Shown here piece after piece: positions 6,723 through 17,383 of a stretch of 57,320 bases of DNA (positions within the stretch are counted from its first letter, which is position 1; each line of letters begins with the position of its first letter). The stretch spans positions 1 to 57,320 of the forward strand of contig JAEELL010000054.1 of the NCBI GenBank assembly GCA_016282745.1, written 5' to 3'. A model generated the notes under the pieces. The model ran no database searches. It was not told where the DNA came from and saw only the letters and a list, made by a program, of their open reading frames with translations. Origin of the DNA: Lachnospiraceae bacterium (GTDB taxonomy: Bacteria; Bacillota; Clostridia; Lachnospirales; Lachnospiraceae). A program made the position numbers and the translations under genes.

Positions 6723-7853
6723 ATGGTAAAGAAAATTGAATCACGAGAGACCATTATTATCAGAACAAGTATTATTGGAATTATTGCCAATGTTTTGTTG
6801 GCGACATTTAAGGCGGTTATTGGCTTGCTGACCAATTCCATTGCCATCGTTCTTGATGCTGTAAATAATATTTCCGACGCCGGAAGTTCGTTGATCACAA
6901 TAATCGGTGCGAAGTTAGCAGCAAAGGAACCGGACAAGAAGCACCCCTTTGGTTATGGGCGTATTGAATATTTGAGTGCCATGGTTATAGCAATCATAGT
7001 CCTGTACGCAGGTATCACTTCATTGGTTGAATCTGTTAAAAAGATTATTAAACCGGAAGTGCCGGAGTATGGTACTGTATCGCTTATAATAATTGCTGTA
7101 GCGGTTTTAGTGAAAATTGTTTTGGGCAGATACGTTAAGAGCGTAGGTGAAAAAGTTAATTCAAATTCATTAATAAACTCCGGTGAAGATGCAACATTGG
7201 ATTCTGTAATTTCTGCTTCAACATTAGTGGCAGCTATCATATTTATGGTGTGTAAAATTTCGCTGGAGGCATGGCTTGGTGCACTTATTTCAATCGTGAT
7301 TATCAAGTCAGGCATTGAGATGCTGAAGGAAACTATTTCTAAATTACTTGGCGAGCAGAATGATATTGAGCTGGCGAAGGAAATCAAGAAGACTGTCATG
7401 AGCTTTAGCGATGTGGCAGGCGTGTATGACCTGGTTTTACACAATTACGGTCCGGATACATGGAATGGCTCAATTCATATCGAAGTTCCGGATACTTATT
7501 CTGCAGATAAATTGGATGAGTTGTTGAGAGAAATCATGATGAAGGTGTTCAGTGAGCATCATGTCACACTGACAGCTATTGGCGTATACTCAATAAATAC
7601 TAAAGACGAGGAAGCTATAGCTGCGAAGAAAAAAGTGTTTGATATTGTGTTGCCGATTGAACACGTTAATCAAATTCATGGATTCTACTTCAGCAAAGAG
7701 AAGAAAAAAATTCGTTTTGATGTGGTAATCAGTTTCGACGCAGAATGCCGCAGACAGGTGTGCCGGAATATCGAGGAAAGTGTACAGAAAGCCTTCCCTG
7801 ATTATGAATTGCAGATTGCAATGGACACAGATTTCTCAGAATGTGAGGAGTAA
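6723..7853 (+). CDS. Cation diffusion facilitator (CDF) family metal exporter
   Basis: A 376-residue inner-membrane antiporter expected to export divalent cations (Zn, Fe, Mn or Co) against protons. Family signatures are the DAVNNISDAGSS stretch on helix 2, with metal-site Asp residues, and HPFGYGRIEYL before helix 3. A long hydrophobic block covers residues 15-200. A cytosolic regulatory domain follows (residues 215-300, VHLEVP-like IHIEVPDTYSADKLDELL). About 80 extra C-terminal residues repeat a ferredoxin-like pattern (KIRFDVVISFDAECRRQVCR), longer than the 290-300 residues of FieF. Metal specificity cannot be read safely. Confidence 0.9.
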   Translation: MVKKIESRETIIIRTSIIGIIANVLLATFKAVIGLLTNSIAIVLDAVNNISDAGSSLITIIGAKLAAKEPDKKHPFGYGRIEYLSAMVIAIIVLYAGITSLVESVKKIIKPEVPEYGTVSLIIIAVAVLVKIVLGRYVKSVGEKVNSNSLINSGEDATLDSVISASTLVAAIIFMVCKISLEAWLGALISIVIIKSGIEMLKETISKLLGEQNDIELAKEIKKTVMSFSDVAGVYDLVLHNYGPDTWNGSIHIEVPDTYSADKLDELLREIMMKVFSEHHVTLTAIGVYSINTKDEEAIAAKKKVFDIVLPIEHVNQIHGFYFSKEKKKIRFDVVISFDAECRRQVCRNIEESVQKAFPDYELQIAMDTDFSECEE

Positions 7854-7930
7854 CAGACATATTTTAATGCATAGAATATCTAAATATGGTAGAATTAATC
7901 ATATACAAGTGTTTGCGGAGGAGACAATAT

Positions 7931-9202
7931 ATGAATATATTGATAGCGTGCTTTGGATTGATGATATCTGTGCTTGGAGTAATACATGTCGTTTTTATTA
8001 AGCAGCTGGATAAAGAGACAAGAATGTGGTTTTTTGCGATTTTTGTGACATTAGCCGCATACAACGGTAGTGTATTTATCGGAGAATGTTGGGATACAGG
8101 GGTTGGAAGAATTTGGCAAATTATTTCAATGATATTTATATTTTTAGAATCAGCTTTTGCCGGACTTTTGATGGTAATTATTATTGGATTTTTGCTGTAT
8201 TCAGCAAAAGAAAAGGAACTTCTAAAGAATAGACTATTTATGATATCTTATATTCTTTTTGGAGTTTATTTGGGAATTCTCATCTATACACAGTTTTCTA
8301 CATCTATTTACTATGTAGATTTACAGAATGTATATCATAGAGGACCTTTTTATCCTATTATTTTAATTCCACCTATTTTTCTTATGGTTTGGAATTTGGT
8401 TATTCTGTTTATCAAAAGAAACAAATTAAAAAGAAATGAGATAATCACGTTTGCAGTTTGTATGATTTTTCCTATTATTGGAATGGTATTGCAAATGATG
8501 TTTTACGGGATACTCTTAATTCTTCTGTTTACAAACATAGCTAATGTATATTTATATATAGAAATATTGAGAAATCAAATGGAAGAGTACTACAAAAGAG
8601 AGACAGAGAATGCACTGTTAAAAATAGATATTCTATTGGCGCAGATTCAGCCTCATTTTTTGTATAACACATTGACTACCATAAAATATATCTGTCGAAA
8701 AGATCCACAAAAAGCAGAGGAGGCAATTGAAAAATTTACGGTCTATCTGAGACATAATATGGATTCTCTCAATATGGAAAGACCTATCTCTTTTATGGAA
8801 GAAATAAAACATGTCAAGGCTTATGTTGAATTGCAGCAGTTGAGATTTGAAGAAGACTTAAATGTTGAATATAATCTTGAGTGTACAGATTTTAAAATAC
8901 CAACTTTGACACTTCAGCCATTGGTTGAGAATGCAATCACGTATGGAATTAGAAAAAATGAACAGGGAAGTGGAATTATAAAAGTAAGTTCAAAAGAATA
9001 TGAAGATTCTATTGTGATAAGTGTGACGGATAACGGAAGAGGATTTGACCCATCAAAAATCCACGATGGGGAAGATCGATCTCATATCGGAATAAAGAAT
9101 GTAAAAGAGAGAATTAAACTGGTAGTTGGAGGCGAGTTAGAAGTAGAATCGGAAATAGGAAAGGGGACGGCAGTAAAAATAACATTACCAAAAAGTTGCT
9201 AA
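7931..9202 (+). CDS. Membrane sensor histidine kinase (LytS/YesM-type)
   Basis: A 423-residue kinase. Residues 1-215 contain about seven membrane helices without a recognisable ligand domain. A short coiled linker (EILRNQMEEYYKRETENALLKIDI) follows. The His_kinase domain has LAQIQPHFLYNTLTTIKYI with the phospho-accepting His. The HATPase domain shows LQPLVENAITYGI (N box), VTDNGRGFDP (G1) and GIGKGT-like GKGTAVKITLP (G2). ATG 7931 is chosen because GGAGGAG lies just before it. The response regulator starts about 45 bases downstream, so the pair should act together. The signal is unknown. The next large genes encode secreted proteins, which are candidate targets. Confidence 0.9.
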   Translation: MNILIACFGLMISVLGVIHVVFIKQLDKETRMWFFAIFVTLAAYNGSVFIGECWDTGVGRIWQIISMIFIFLESAFAGLLMVIIIGFLLYSAKEKELLKNRLFMISYILFGVYLGILIYTQFSTSIYYVDLQNVYHRGPFYPIILIPPIFLMVWNLVILFIKRNKLKRNEIITFAVCMIFPIIGMVLQMMFYGILLILLFTNIANVYLYIEILRNQMEEYYKRETENALLKIDILLAQIQPHFLYNTLTTIKYICRKDPQKAEEAIEKFTVYLRHNMDSLNMERPISFMEEIKHVKAYVELQQLRFEEDLNVEYNLECTDFKIPTLTLQPLVENAITYGIRKNEQGSGIIKVSSKEYEDSIVISVTDNGRGFDPSKIHDGEDRSHIGIKNVKERIKLVVGGELEVESEIGKGTAVKITLPKSC

Positions 9203-9248
9203 TTAGTTTGATGACAAGTTAGATAAATGGCAAGTGGGAGGAATGAAA

Positions 9249-10055
9249 ATGCTTATATTTGTAGTAGATGACGAAATTAGTGTTTTGGAGGATACAAAAG
9301 AAACTATATTAAAAGTAGTGAGTGATGCTAAGATTATTGCTTTTAAGCGGGCGGCAGATGCTCTTGAAATGATAGCTAAAGGTGATGTTCCGGATATTGT
9401 ATTTAGTGATATTGAAATGCCCGGAATATCAGGACTTGAGTTTTCTCTGAAATTAAAGAAATTAGCTCCAAAAACAAGAATTATTTTTGTTACAGGATAC
9501 GAGAAATACGCAGTTGAAGCTTTTAAGACCAGGGCACAGGGGTATCTTTTAAAACCACTGTTGGCAGAGGACGTAGAAGAAGAATTGAATTATGCCACAG
9601 AAAAGAGTGATGAGCACAGTACCAATAAGATTGTTGCCAGATGTTTTGGGCGTTTTGATGTGTATTGGAATGATGAACCATTGATTTTTACCAGACGTAA
9701 GAGCAAGGAATTATTGGCATACCTGATTTACAGGAATGGAGCAGCCTGTTCACCGGGTGAGATAGGAATAGCACTGTGGGAAGAAGCAGTAGATTCCAAG
9801 GCAGAAAAGAACCGTATACGAGTTCTTATAAATGATATAAAGAACACGCTTAAAACAATTGGAATGGAAGACCTGCTCATAAGAGAACACAGACAGTTAG
9901 CAATAAGAAAAGAAATGATTGAGTGCGATTATTTTAATATGCTGGATGGTGATATGAATACTGTTAATTCCTACGAAGGAAAGTTCATGGAAGATTACGG
10001 TTGGGCAGATTTGTCAGGTGTTCATTTCAATTTTGTAAAAAATAGCAATATATAA
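9249..10055 (+). CDS. Response regulator with receiver and SARP-like DNA-binding domain
   Basis: A 268-residue protein. The receiver (residues 1-115) has acidic VVDDE, phospho-acceptor Asp in IVFSDIEMPG, Thr in IFVTGY and Lys in YLLKPL. Residues about 135-230 form an OmpR/SARP-type winged helix (CFGRFDVYWNDEPLIFTRRKSKELLAYLIY, then RVLINDIKNTLKTIG). Start 9249 has seven bases to GGGAGG; the ATG at 9243 is too close. It most likely receives phosphate from the LytS-type kinase next door and activates genes by binding promoter repeats. A terminator follows at 10086-10133. Confidence 0.9.
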   Translation: MLIFVVDDEISVLEDTKETILKVVSDAKIIAFKRAADALEMIAKGDVPDIVFSDIEMPGISGLEFSLKLKKLAPKTRIIFVTGYEKYAVEAFKTRAQGYLLKPLLAEDVEEELNYATEKSDEHSTNKIVARCFGRFDVYWNDEPLIFTRRKSKELLAYLIYRNGAACSPGEIGIALWEEAVDSKAEKNRIRVLINDIKNTLKTIGMEDLLIREHRQLAIRKEMIECDYFNMLDGDMNTVNSYEGKFMEDYGWADLSGVHFNFVKNSNI

Positions 10056-10085
10056 TATAGAAAGAAATAATATTTATATAACGAA

Positions 10086-10133
10086 AAAACAGATTGATAT
10101 TTCAACAAATTGTTGTTGTGCCAATCTGTTTTT
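10086..10133 (+). terminator. Rho-independent terminator after the two-component operon
   Basis: AACAGATTG (10088-10096) pairs with CAATCTGTT (10122-10130), with an inner imperfect stem and a following T-run. It separates the kinase/regulator operon from the receiver gene downstream. Confidence 0.8.
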
Positions 10134-10257
10134 TTATGTTATAAAAATATTTTTTCACTTTTTTTTCACATTTTCCCATTGAAAGGTTTTTCTGTAATGA
10201 TTGTGTAATGCACTAAATGTTAAAATTTATGTATAGTTTGAAAGGAGGAAAATGCCT

Positions 10258-10632
10258 ATGCAGATTGTGTGTGTGGACCATAGTCCTTGGGAACTGCGGA
10301 AATTGAAAAGTACTGTAAAGTCTATCATGCCGTCTGCAACAATTAATGGTTTTCGAGATCCTCTAGAAGCGGAAAAATATGCTGTACAAAATGGGTGTGA
10401 CGTACTGTTGTGCGACATCGATTTTGATGGACCCAAATGGGAAGGACTTGATTTGGCAGAAAAAATTAAGAAACTGAATCCGAAAGTTAATATAATTTTC
10501 GTGACAAGTTTTTCGGAACGGGAATATGCCGAGTCGGTAGTACAACTACGAATCAGTGGGTATGTAAGAAAACCTTATGACAGACGGGAACTAGTTGAGG
10601 AATTTTCAAATCTGAGGTACAAGATGGAATGA
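10258..10632 (+). CDS. Stand-alone receiver (CheY-like) protein
   Basis: A 124-residue single receiver domain without an output domain. The Asp phospho-acceptor lies in DVLLCDIDFD, Thr in IIFVTSF and Lys in GYVRKPYD. The acidic pair near the N-terminus is Asp-His (CVDHS) rather than Asp-Asp, which may weaken Mg binding. ATG 10258 gives nine bases to the AAAGGAGG at 10241-10248; the ATG at 10252 is too close. It sits 49 bases before a 2181-residue secreted protein and may be co-transcribed with it. It probably relays or titrates phosphate in the neighbouring two-component system; this is inference. Confidence 0.85.
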   Translation: MQIVCVDHSPWELRKLKSTVKSIMPSATINGFRDPLEAEKYAVQNGCDVLLCDIDFDGPKWEGLDLAEKIKKLNPKVNIIFVTSFSEREYAESVVQLRISGYVRKPYDRRELVEEFSNLRYKME

Positions 10633-10681
10633 AAAACAAAGGAAGCATTTAGAGTGCAACACCCAAAGAGGAGGGACGACT

Positions 10682-13600
10682 ATGGAAAAGAAAAAACGAA
10701 TACTAAGTATTATCTTGACAGTGTGTATGGTTGTAGGAGGATTGAATGTACCGTCTAAAGTTGAGGCAGCGGTATACCAAAATACAACTAATATTAATCT
10801 TGTAAATGAGGCTGATGGAAGCCAAGTTACAGGAAACAAATCTGGTTCAGGCTGGTACTGGAACAACAGTGAAAAAGTACTTACTTTAGAAGATGGATTT
10901 GAACTTAACATTGACAACACACTTAAACAGGCAGCTTTAAGCTTAAAAGCAGATACAACTATTTTGTTAAAGGGAACAGCTAAGATTTCCACTAACCATA
11001 AGGCAATCGAAGCGTTAGGTAGCCTTAACATCAAATCACAGGACGGAACAAAAGGCTATTTAAAGATTTTTGTTAGTCAGAAGGGTTCTAACGGATATTT
11101 TAATTATGGTATTGAAATTCGAAATCCAGAAGGCGCATCAAATAGAAAATTAACCGTTACCGATAATACAATTCTTGACATAAGCGGTGGAGATAAATCT
11201 ATAATGTGTTCAGCCGGATATTTGGACGATAACAATAATGACGTGGCTTCAAACAATAAAGCATTACTGGAAATAACAAATCAGAGTGCAGTTCAGCTTC
11301 GTCATGAAACAGCAATTGCAGCTGGATTTCAGATAAAAAACGCTGAACGTATTCTTTGGCTCAATGGAAATGAGACACCTAAGTTTTTACAGGAGCAGGA
11401 AGTTCGCTCGCTTGACTCTCAGAAGAATCTTACTATGATGTCAATCAAACTTGAAGGTGTAGCAGATAATGACAAGAAGAATTACGATTTAACATATGAT
11501 GGAACTGAACACCCTATTTTAGTAAATAAAAATGTGACAGTACTTCAGAGTTTAGGTATAGGAAAGATTCAGATTACACCTGAAAACTTTTTCTACTATG
11601 AAACAAGACATAGTGAGTTTTTGAATGATGAGAATTCAGATTTCAGAGATAAGGAAGTTGTTAAAACAATGACACAGTATGAAGCCTTTACCGCAGATTC
11701 AGCTTCTCCTAAGAACGCTGCTAAGTATCGACTTTATTACAATAATAACAACTTTGTAACATTAAACATCAACCAGAGAGAGGTTACTGTTACAGGGCTC
11801 ACAGTTAAAGACAAAACCTATGATGGTTGGGAAGATGCAGAAATTGATTACACTGATATGGCAATCAGATGCATCAATGATAATAATAACGGAATTACAA
11901 ATACAAACGGAATTGTAGATGGTGACGCAGCTAAGGTAGGACACGAAATAGTACCTTATGCAAAAGCTTACTTTGTTGAAGAAATAGGAGGCGGTGCATC
12001 TTATGTTAATCCGTTTGGAGATGGAAAGAATTATCAAAAGAGCGCAGATGTAGCATATACAGGAACAGGAACATCTGCACAAAAAAAGGTTACTTCAAAA
12101 GTAGTAGTAATCGACAACGGAACTGATGATAGTGGAATCACAACAGGAATCAGCTTGAGCGATCCAAACTACCGTATAGTAACTCCTTCGGCAGAAACTA
12201 ATGCTACAAGTCAGATTAGATCAGAAGGAACTATTTATCCTAGAGCTCTTACAGACACTAATATTACCTGTACATTGACACCAAATCTCGTTAAGTGGCG
12301 TCCACAGGGTTATTCAGAAGAAACAGACATTATTAAGTCGGTTAAAGATATTTCACCTATCACACCAAATCAGCCGGGTTTGGTAAAGACTCTCGTAGCA
12401 GATAGAGATTTCATCGTAAATCCTAACACAAATACTATTACTGAAGTTGCAGAGTACGAGATTATCTTAACAGGTCAGGGAAACTATACAGGAACAAAGA
12501 GACTTAACTGGTCTATTGACCGTGCACAGAGACAAATCAACATTAAGAAAACTGAAAACAGAGCTTATAACGGAAATGCATATACTATCACTGCAAAAGC
12601 AAACAGCAGCGATTTCTGGTATGAAGTTAAAGATACAGACAATAACACAGATGTTACTGAAACATTAGAAGAAGGTTCAAATCTTAAGATTACTTACAAA
12701 GGTACTAAGGCTGACGGTAGCACATATCCGGAAAGTCTTACAGCACCAACAGATGCTGGTAACTATACTGTAATGATTTCAGTTGATCAGACAGCTAGAT
12801 ATACTGCAGCATCAGCACAGATGAATTACACAATTCTTCCAAAAACAGTTGATCTTGTATGGAACTGTACAGGCGGAACTGTTGAAGAGACTGAACAGAA
12901 TCCTAGTTCATTAACATATAACGGAACTAAGAATATATTCTCTGCAACAGTTAGCAATACTGTTGAAGGAGACACAGTTAAGGTTACAAATATTGTATAT
13001 GATGGAAACACAACAGGTGGAAAGAATTACAACGCATCTGCTACAGCGCCATTTGAAGCAGGTAGCTATACTGTTCGTGCAACAGAATTAGATAACAAAA
13101 ACTATACACTTACTGGAACACTTGCACATTCAGCAGCAACACCTGGACATGCATATGTGGTTAATAAAGCACCTCTTTGGTTGACATGGGAAGAGGATAA
13201 TACAGAGTTTACATATGATGCAACAGATCATACTCCAGTTTCAGAAATTCACGGACTTTGCGAAAATGAAGAAGGTGTAGAGGATACATGTAAGGTGACA
13301 ACATGGAGTTTTACAGGAACAGACGTATTTGGAAATGCATATACACAAGCAGGAACAAAAGCAGTTAATGCCAGCAATGGAACTGTTAAGATTACAGCTA
13401 CAGGAATAAGCAATCCGAACTATAAGCTTGTTCAGGGCGAAGGAAGCCTTTCTTCAAACTTTACAATTATTCCTCGTGATCTCTCTGCATTAGAAGTTGG
13501 AACAGCAGATGATCACAAAGAAATCTGGGCGGAAAAACTCTATTACAGCGGCAAAGTAGTAGAACCTACTATCGTTTGGAGCCTGAATGAAATAGGTGAG

Positions 13601-16600
13601 ACTCTTACAAAAGATGTGGATTACACAGCCTCTCTTTCTACAAAATCATTGGAATACAACAAAAATGGCTTAAATATCAAAATTGTAGGTAAGGGAAATT
13701 ATGTGGGTGAGACAATTATTCCTTGGAATGTTGATAAGCTTATGTGCCCAATCACAGTTGTTAACGCATCCGATTATTCGAATATTGTTTATGGCGATGC
13801 ACTTCCTGAATTTGAAGTTGCATATGTAAATATGGCAATGCAGAATGAAGATATTGTTAAGAACTATGCAGATAGCATGGAAAACCATCTTTCATATTTA
13901 TACACAGGAACTATGAAGAATGGTGAAACTTATGAAAGCGAATTTGCACCTACACAGGTAGGTACTTATGAAATTACAGTTACATTAGAAGAGACAGATC
14001 ATTATCAGAAAGAGATAACAAAAATACCTCTCGTAATTAAACAGAAACCAGTAACTGTTACAGGTATCGTAGCTGTGGAAAAAGAATATGATGGATCAGA
14101 TAGTGCAGTATTAGATTTCTCACATTCAGTATGGAATGGAATAGTACCTAGTGATTCAGCAACTATTTCAGCAGCACTTGCAAATGTGGCAGATCCTACT
14201 AATGGATTTATATCATATACAGCTACATTTGAAGGAAAAGATGTTGTTCGCAATTCAGATTATGCAAGAACAATAAAAGAACAGAATGTAACTATTAGTA
14301 ATTGCGCAATTGCATATGCAGATGCTACATCTGATATTTTCTACAATTACGTAATCGAAACAAGCGGAAATCAGGATACAGCAAAAGCTAAGATTGTACC
14401 TAAGGAAGTAGTTATTTCCGGAATTAAGGCAAAAGATAAAGTATACAACGGAAGTAAAGAAGCGGAACTTGATCTTAAAGATATGCAGATTATAGGCGTT
14501 GCTACGGGAGAACTTCTTGAAGTAAAAGTTAGAGGCGAATTTACAAAAACTTCCTCAGAAGCATCTGAAAAAGATGTAAGAATGGATGCAGGCCAACCTG
14601 CAGCAAAGACAGTTAAGATTGTCTATGAAAGACTTATATCAGGAAACTCAAGCACAAATCTTGAAAACTATACAATTAATACAGAAAAAGAAGGAGTTCA
14701 GAAGACTACAACAGCCATTATCTCACCTGCAACACTCACAATCAAGGGTGTTAAGGCGAAAGACAAAGTATACGATAGCAGAGAAGATGTTCAGATTGAC
14801 TGGAGCAATGCTACAATCGAAGGCGTTTTTTCAGGAGATGTTGTTACATTAAGTGATGCAAATGCAACTGACTGGCCATTGGATCGCTATGCAGACGCAA
14901 ATGTTGTATATGATAAGAGTGGCAACGTAATTGAAAAGACCGGTACTATTACAGCTGGTAAGTATCAGGTTAAATTAGAAGGATTGTATCAGGCAGATGA
15001 CTATGTGGTTGATACGGTAATCTTCAGTGGAAAAATTAATCCAAAACCTTTAAAGGGAATTACCTGGACATTCTCTTCAACATTATATAATCAACTCCCA
15101 ACTGCAGTATTTGATGATGACTGTGGAATTATCGGAGAAGAAGCTTTTGAGCCGGTTGTTAAATTCTATCAGAAAGATAATCCTGATAAAGAAATTACAC
15201 AGCCTTACATGGTAGATAATGGAGAGTATGTTGCTAAGGTAGTGGATGTAAAACTGAGTAGTGATGATAGTAACGCAAAAACAAATTATTGTGTTGATGA
15301 AACAGATCCAGATCAGTCATTCACATTCAAGTATGAAAGCAACCAGGATGAAAGCAATTTAGAAATTCTCAACTATCAGAGAACAGGAAATACAGCTTAT
15401 ACAATTGTTTATGGAAATAAACTTCCTGAGCCGGAACTTAAGTACAACAATAGTGATATTGATAAAGAAGATCCAGAAACCAGAGCTTCACACTTCACAT
15501 ATCACTATACAGGTAAGTCATTAAGTGGTAAGTCTTATGACAGTGATAAGGCCCCAACCGCTGCAGGCGCTTACAAGATTTCTATAACACTTGAAGAGAC
15601 TGCTCACTTCAAAGGTAGCAAAGCAAGTGCTAATTTCATTATTGCACCTGCAGAAGTAAGAATTGTTCAGGGTATAAATGTTTTAAGTAAAAAATATAAC
15701 GGAACAAATAAAGCAACCCTTGATTTTAAGAATATTGTTTTTGACGGAGTAACAGATGAGGATGAAGAAACAATCACAGCATTATTTGAGGCTGATGAAT
15801 TGGATATGATCAGATATTCTGCAACATATGCACAGAAGGATGTACTTTGGCTTGCAAGAAAGATGACAGATGATGGAAAGATTGATAATTCTCTTGCTGA
15901 AATAGATGTAACAGCAGGTAATTACTCATTCATTTTGAATGAAGATACTCCTGATGTCCTTTACAACTACACGATTGCAGCTAGTGGAAATATAACTCAG
16001 CTGAAAGGAAAGATTGAACCTAGACCTGTAACAGTTTCAGGAATTAAAGTAATTGATAAAGTTTATGATGGAACAGCAATTGCTAACTTAGATCTTTCAG
16101 AAGTTACATTTGACGGAAAAATTAAAGGAGATGTTCTTGGTATCAAAGTAACCGGAAATTACGTGGTAACAAATAAAGAAGCAACAGCTAAAGACGTTTT
16201 GTATGACAATAACAAAAACATTATAGACAAAAAAGTAGTATTAGATATCGAAGCTATTATAGCAGGGGATGAAAATACAAATGCAGAGAATTATATTCTT
16301 GCAGAAAGCGGACAGCAGGAAGATGCACAAGCTAAGATCCTTCCGATTGTACTTAATAAAGTAGAGTGGAGTTTTGATGAAAAAACACAGCTTCCATCTG
16401 CAACATTTACAAGAAAGAATGGCATTATTGAAGCAGATGTTGAAAGAAACAGTGCTGAGATTTCTATTTACAGTAAGGATGATACAGCATTTGCAAAGGC
16501 AGTTAGCAAGGAAAACATGGCTCCTGGAGATATTTACGTAGCAAGAGTAGAAGGATATACAAGTACAAACTATATTATTTCAAATAAGTTTGAAAATCCG

Positions 16601-17227
16601 GTATTTACATTTGCTTTTGGAACAAAGAATACCGCAACACCAGAACAAAAAGCAGTTGGAGCAATTGCTTTGAATGCAGGGCTTTCACTGAAATGGAAGA
16701 AAGGTAATCTCACATTTAAGTGGGGTAAAGTTGACGGAGCTGACGGATATCTCGTATATACACGAGAAGGAAACAAGAAATACGGCAAAGGTGTAAAAGT
16801 TAAAGGAAAGACAAGCTATACTATCAAAGCAAAGAGCAAGAAAAAGATTTACAAAGCCTATGTGAAAGCATACAAGATTGTAAAAGGCAAGAAGGTTGTA
16901 ATTGGAAAGAGCTTGAAGCTTAGTTGCGCAGGAAGCGGAATTCAGGGTTACAATCCAAGTAAATTGAAAGTAGCTAAGAAATCTATCACAGTTGTTGTAA
17001 AGAATACAGCAGCAATCAAGGCAACTGTTACTGTTAAGAAAGGCAAAAAGGCCATTAAGAAGAAAGGCAAAGCAGCCTCATTGAGATATTGGTCAACAGA
17101 TTCATCAGTTGCAGCAGTAGCAACAAACGGAACAATTATGGGAATGAAGACCGGTACATGTTATGTTTACGTAATAGCTAGAAACGGTCTCAAAAAGAAA
17201 ATTAAAGTTACAGTAAAAGATTTGTAA
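10682..17227 (+). CDS. Giant secreted protein with YDG and MBG repeat domains
   Basis: A 2181-residue exported protein starting after AGGAGGG. A signal peptide (MEKKKRILSIILTVCMVVGG, cleavage near VEA/AVY) is followed by a beta-rich region (about 30-260) with WYWNNSEKVLTLEDGF. At least six YDG-type domains begin with variants of VTVSGIKVIDKVYDGT near residues 360, 1120, 1240, 1350, 1660 and 1780. MBG-type units carry IVYGDALPEFEV (about 1030) and IVYGNKLPEPEL (about 1575). The end has a fibronectin-like lysine-rich segment (about 2000-2080) and a bacterial Ig-like domain. No LPxTG or SLH anchor is visible. Such repeats form extended stalks in adhesins. Binding partner unknown. Confidence 0.85.
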   Translation: MEKKKRILSIILTVCMVVGGLNVPSKVEAAVYQNTTNINLVNEADGSQVTGNKSGSGWYWNNSEKVLTLEDGFELNIDNTLKQAALSLKADTTILLKGTAKISTNHKAIEALGSLNIKSQDGTKGYLKIFVSQKGSNGYFNYGIEIRNPEGASNRKLTVTDNTILDISGGDKSIMCSAGYLDDNNNDVASNNKALLEITNQSAVQLRHETAIAAGFQIKNAERILWLNGNETPKFLQEQEVRSLDSQKNLTMMSIKLEGVADNDKKNYDLTYDGTEHPILVNKNVTVLQSLGIGKIQITPENFFYYETRHSEFLNDENSDFRDKEVVKTMTQYEAFTADSASPKNAAKYRLYYNNNNFVTLNINQREVTVTGLTVKDKTYDGWEDAEIDYTDMAIRCINDNNNGITNTNGIVDGDAAKVGHEIVPYAKAYFVEEIGGGASYVNPFGDGKNYQKSADVAYTGTGTSAQKKVTSKVVVIDNGTDDSGITTGISLSDPNYRIVTPSAETNATSQIRSEGTIYPRALTDTNITCTLTPNLVKWRPQGYSEETDIIKSVKDISPITPNQPGLVKTLVADRDFIVNPNTNTITEVAEYEIILTGQGNYTGTKRLNWSIDRAQRQINIKKTENRAYNGNAYTITAKANSSDFWYEVKDTDNNTDVTETLEEGSNLKITYKGTKADGSTYPESLTAPTDAGNYTVMISVDQTARYTAASAQMNYTILPKTVDLVWNCTGGTVEETEQNPSSLTYNGTKNIFSATVSNTVEGDTVKVTNIVYDGNTTGGKNYNASATAPFEAGSYTVRATELDNKNYTLTGTLAHSAATPGHAYVVNKAPLWLTWEEDNTEFTYDATDHTPVSEIHGLCENEEGVEDTCKVTTWSFTGTDVFGNAYTQAGTKAVNASNGTVKITATGISNPNYKLVQGEGSLSSNFTIIPRDLSALEVGTADDHKEIWAEKLYYSGKVVEPTIVWSLNEIGETLTKDVDYTASLSTKSLEYNKNGLNIKIVGKGNYVGETIIPWNVDKLMCPITVVNASDYSNIVYGDALPEFEVAYVNMAMQNEDIVKNYADSMENHLSYLYTGTMKNGETYESEFAPTQVGTYEITVTLEETDHYQKEITKIPLVIKQKPVTVTGIVAVEKEYDGSDSAVLDFSHSVWNGIVPSDSATISAALANVADPTNGFISYTATFEGKDVVRNSDYARTIKEQNVTISNCAIAYADATSDIFYNYVIETSGNQDTAKAKIVPKEVVISGIKAKDKVYNGSKEAELDLKDMQIIGVATGELLEVKVRGEFTKTSSEASEKDVRMDAGQPAAKTVKIVYERLISGNSSTNLENYTINTEKEGVQKTTTAIISPATLTIKGVKAKDKVYDSREDVQIDWSNATIEGVFSGDVVTLSDANATDWPLDRYADANVVYDKSGNVIEKTGTITAGKYQVKLEGLYQADDYVVDTVIFSGKINPKPLKGITWTFSSTLYNQLPTAVFDDDCGIIGEEAFEPVVKFYQKDNPDKEITQPYMVDNGEYVAKVVDVKLSSDDSNAKTNYCVDETDPDQSFTFKYESNQDESNLEILNYQRTGNTAYTIVYGNKLPEPELKYNNSDIDKEDPETRASHFTYHYTGKSLSGKSYDSDKAPTAAGAYKISITLEETAHFKGSKASANFIIAPAEVRIVQGINVLSKKYNGTNKATLDFKNIVFDGVTDEDEETITALFEADELDMIRYSATYAQKDVLWLARKMTDDGKIDNSLAEIDVTAGNYSFILNEDTPDVLYNYTIAASGNITQLKGKIEPRPVTVSGIKVIDKVYDGTAIANLDLSEVTFDGKIKGDVLGIKVTGNYVVTNKEATAKDVLYDNNKNIIDKKVVLDIEAIIAGDENTNAENYILAESGQQEDAQAKILPIVLNKVEWSFDEKTQLPSATFTRKNGIIEADVERNSAEISIYSKDDTAFAKAVSKENMAPGDIYVARVEGYTSTNYIISNKFENPVFTFAFGTKNTATPEQKAVGAIALNAGLSLKWKKGNLTFKWGKVDGADGYLVYTREGNKKYGKGVKVKGKTSYTIKAKSKKKIYKAYVKAYKIVKGKKVVIGKSLKLSCAGSGIQGYNPSKLKVAKKSITVVVKNTAAIKATVTVKKGKKAIKKKGKAASLRYWSTDSSVAAVATNGTIMGMKTGTCYVYVIARNGLKKKIKVTVKDL

Positions 17228-17267
17228 TTATTGATATGAAACTGTTGGCTAAAATGTAGATGTTTTG

Positions 17268-17350
17268 TATCTCATGTAAGTGGACTCCCACTTAATGCCC
17301 GTAATATGAAGAGGGCAAAGCCTGTGGGAGTCAGGCTTACAAGATGACAC
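17268..17350 (+). repeat. CTCCCAC stem element, copy 1
   Basis: GACTCCCAC pairs with GTGGGAGTC, and further out TGTAAG pairs with CTTACA and CAT with ATG. The loop has its own GCCC...GGGC hairpin. It lies between the two giant secreted-protein genes. Related elements are at 37793-37933 and 54161-54258. The shared feature is the outer stem; the loops differ. It ends only 34 bases before the next start codon, so it is probably part of that mRNA leader. Confidence 0.6.
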
Positions 17351-17383
17351 AGGTTTCTATCCAAGGAAAAAGGAGTTGAGAAT

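Noticed and set aside
17290-17345. c-di-GMP-I (GEMM) riboswitch before the giant protein
   Set aside because: GGGCAAAGCC and GGCTTAC resemble parts of the class, but the first half of the aptamer is missing. The outer stem belongs to the repeated CTCCCAC element.
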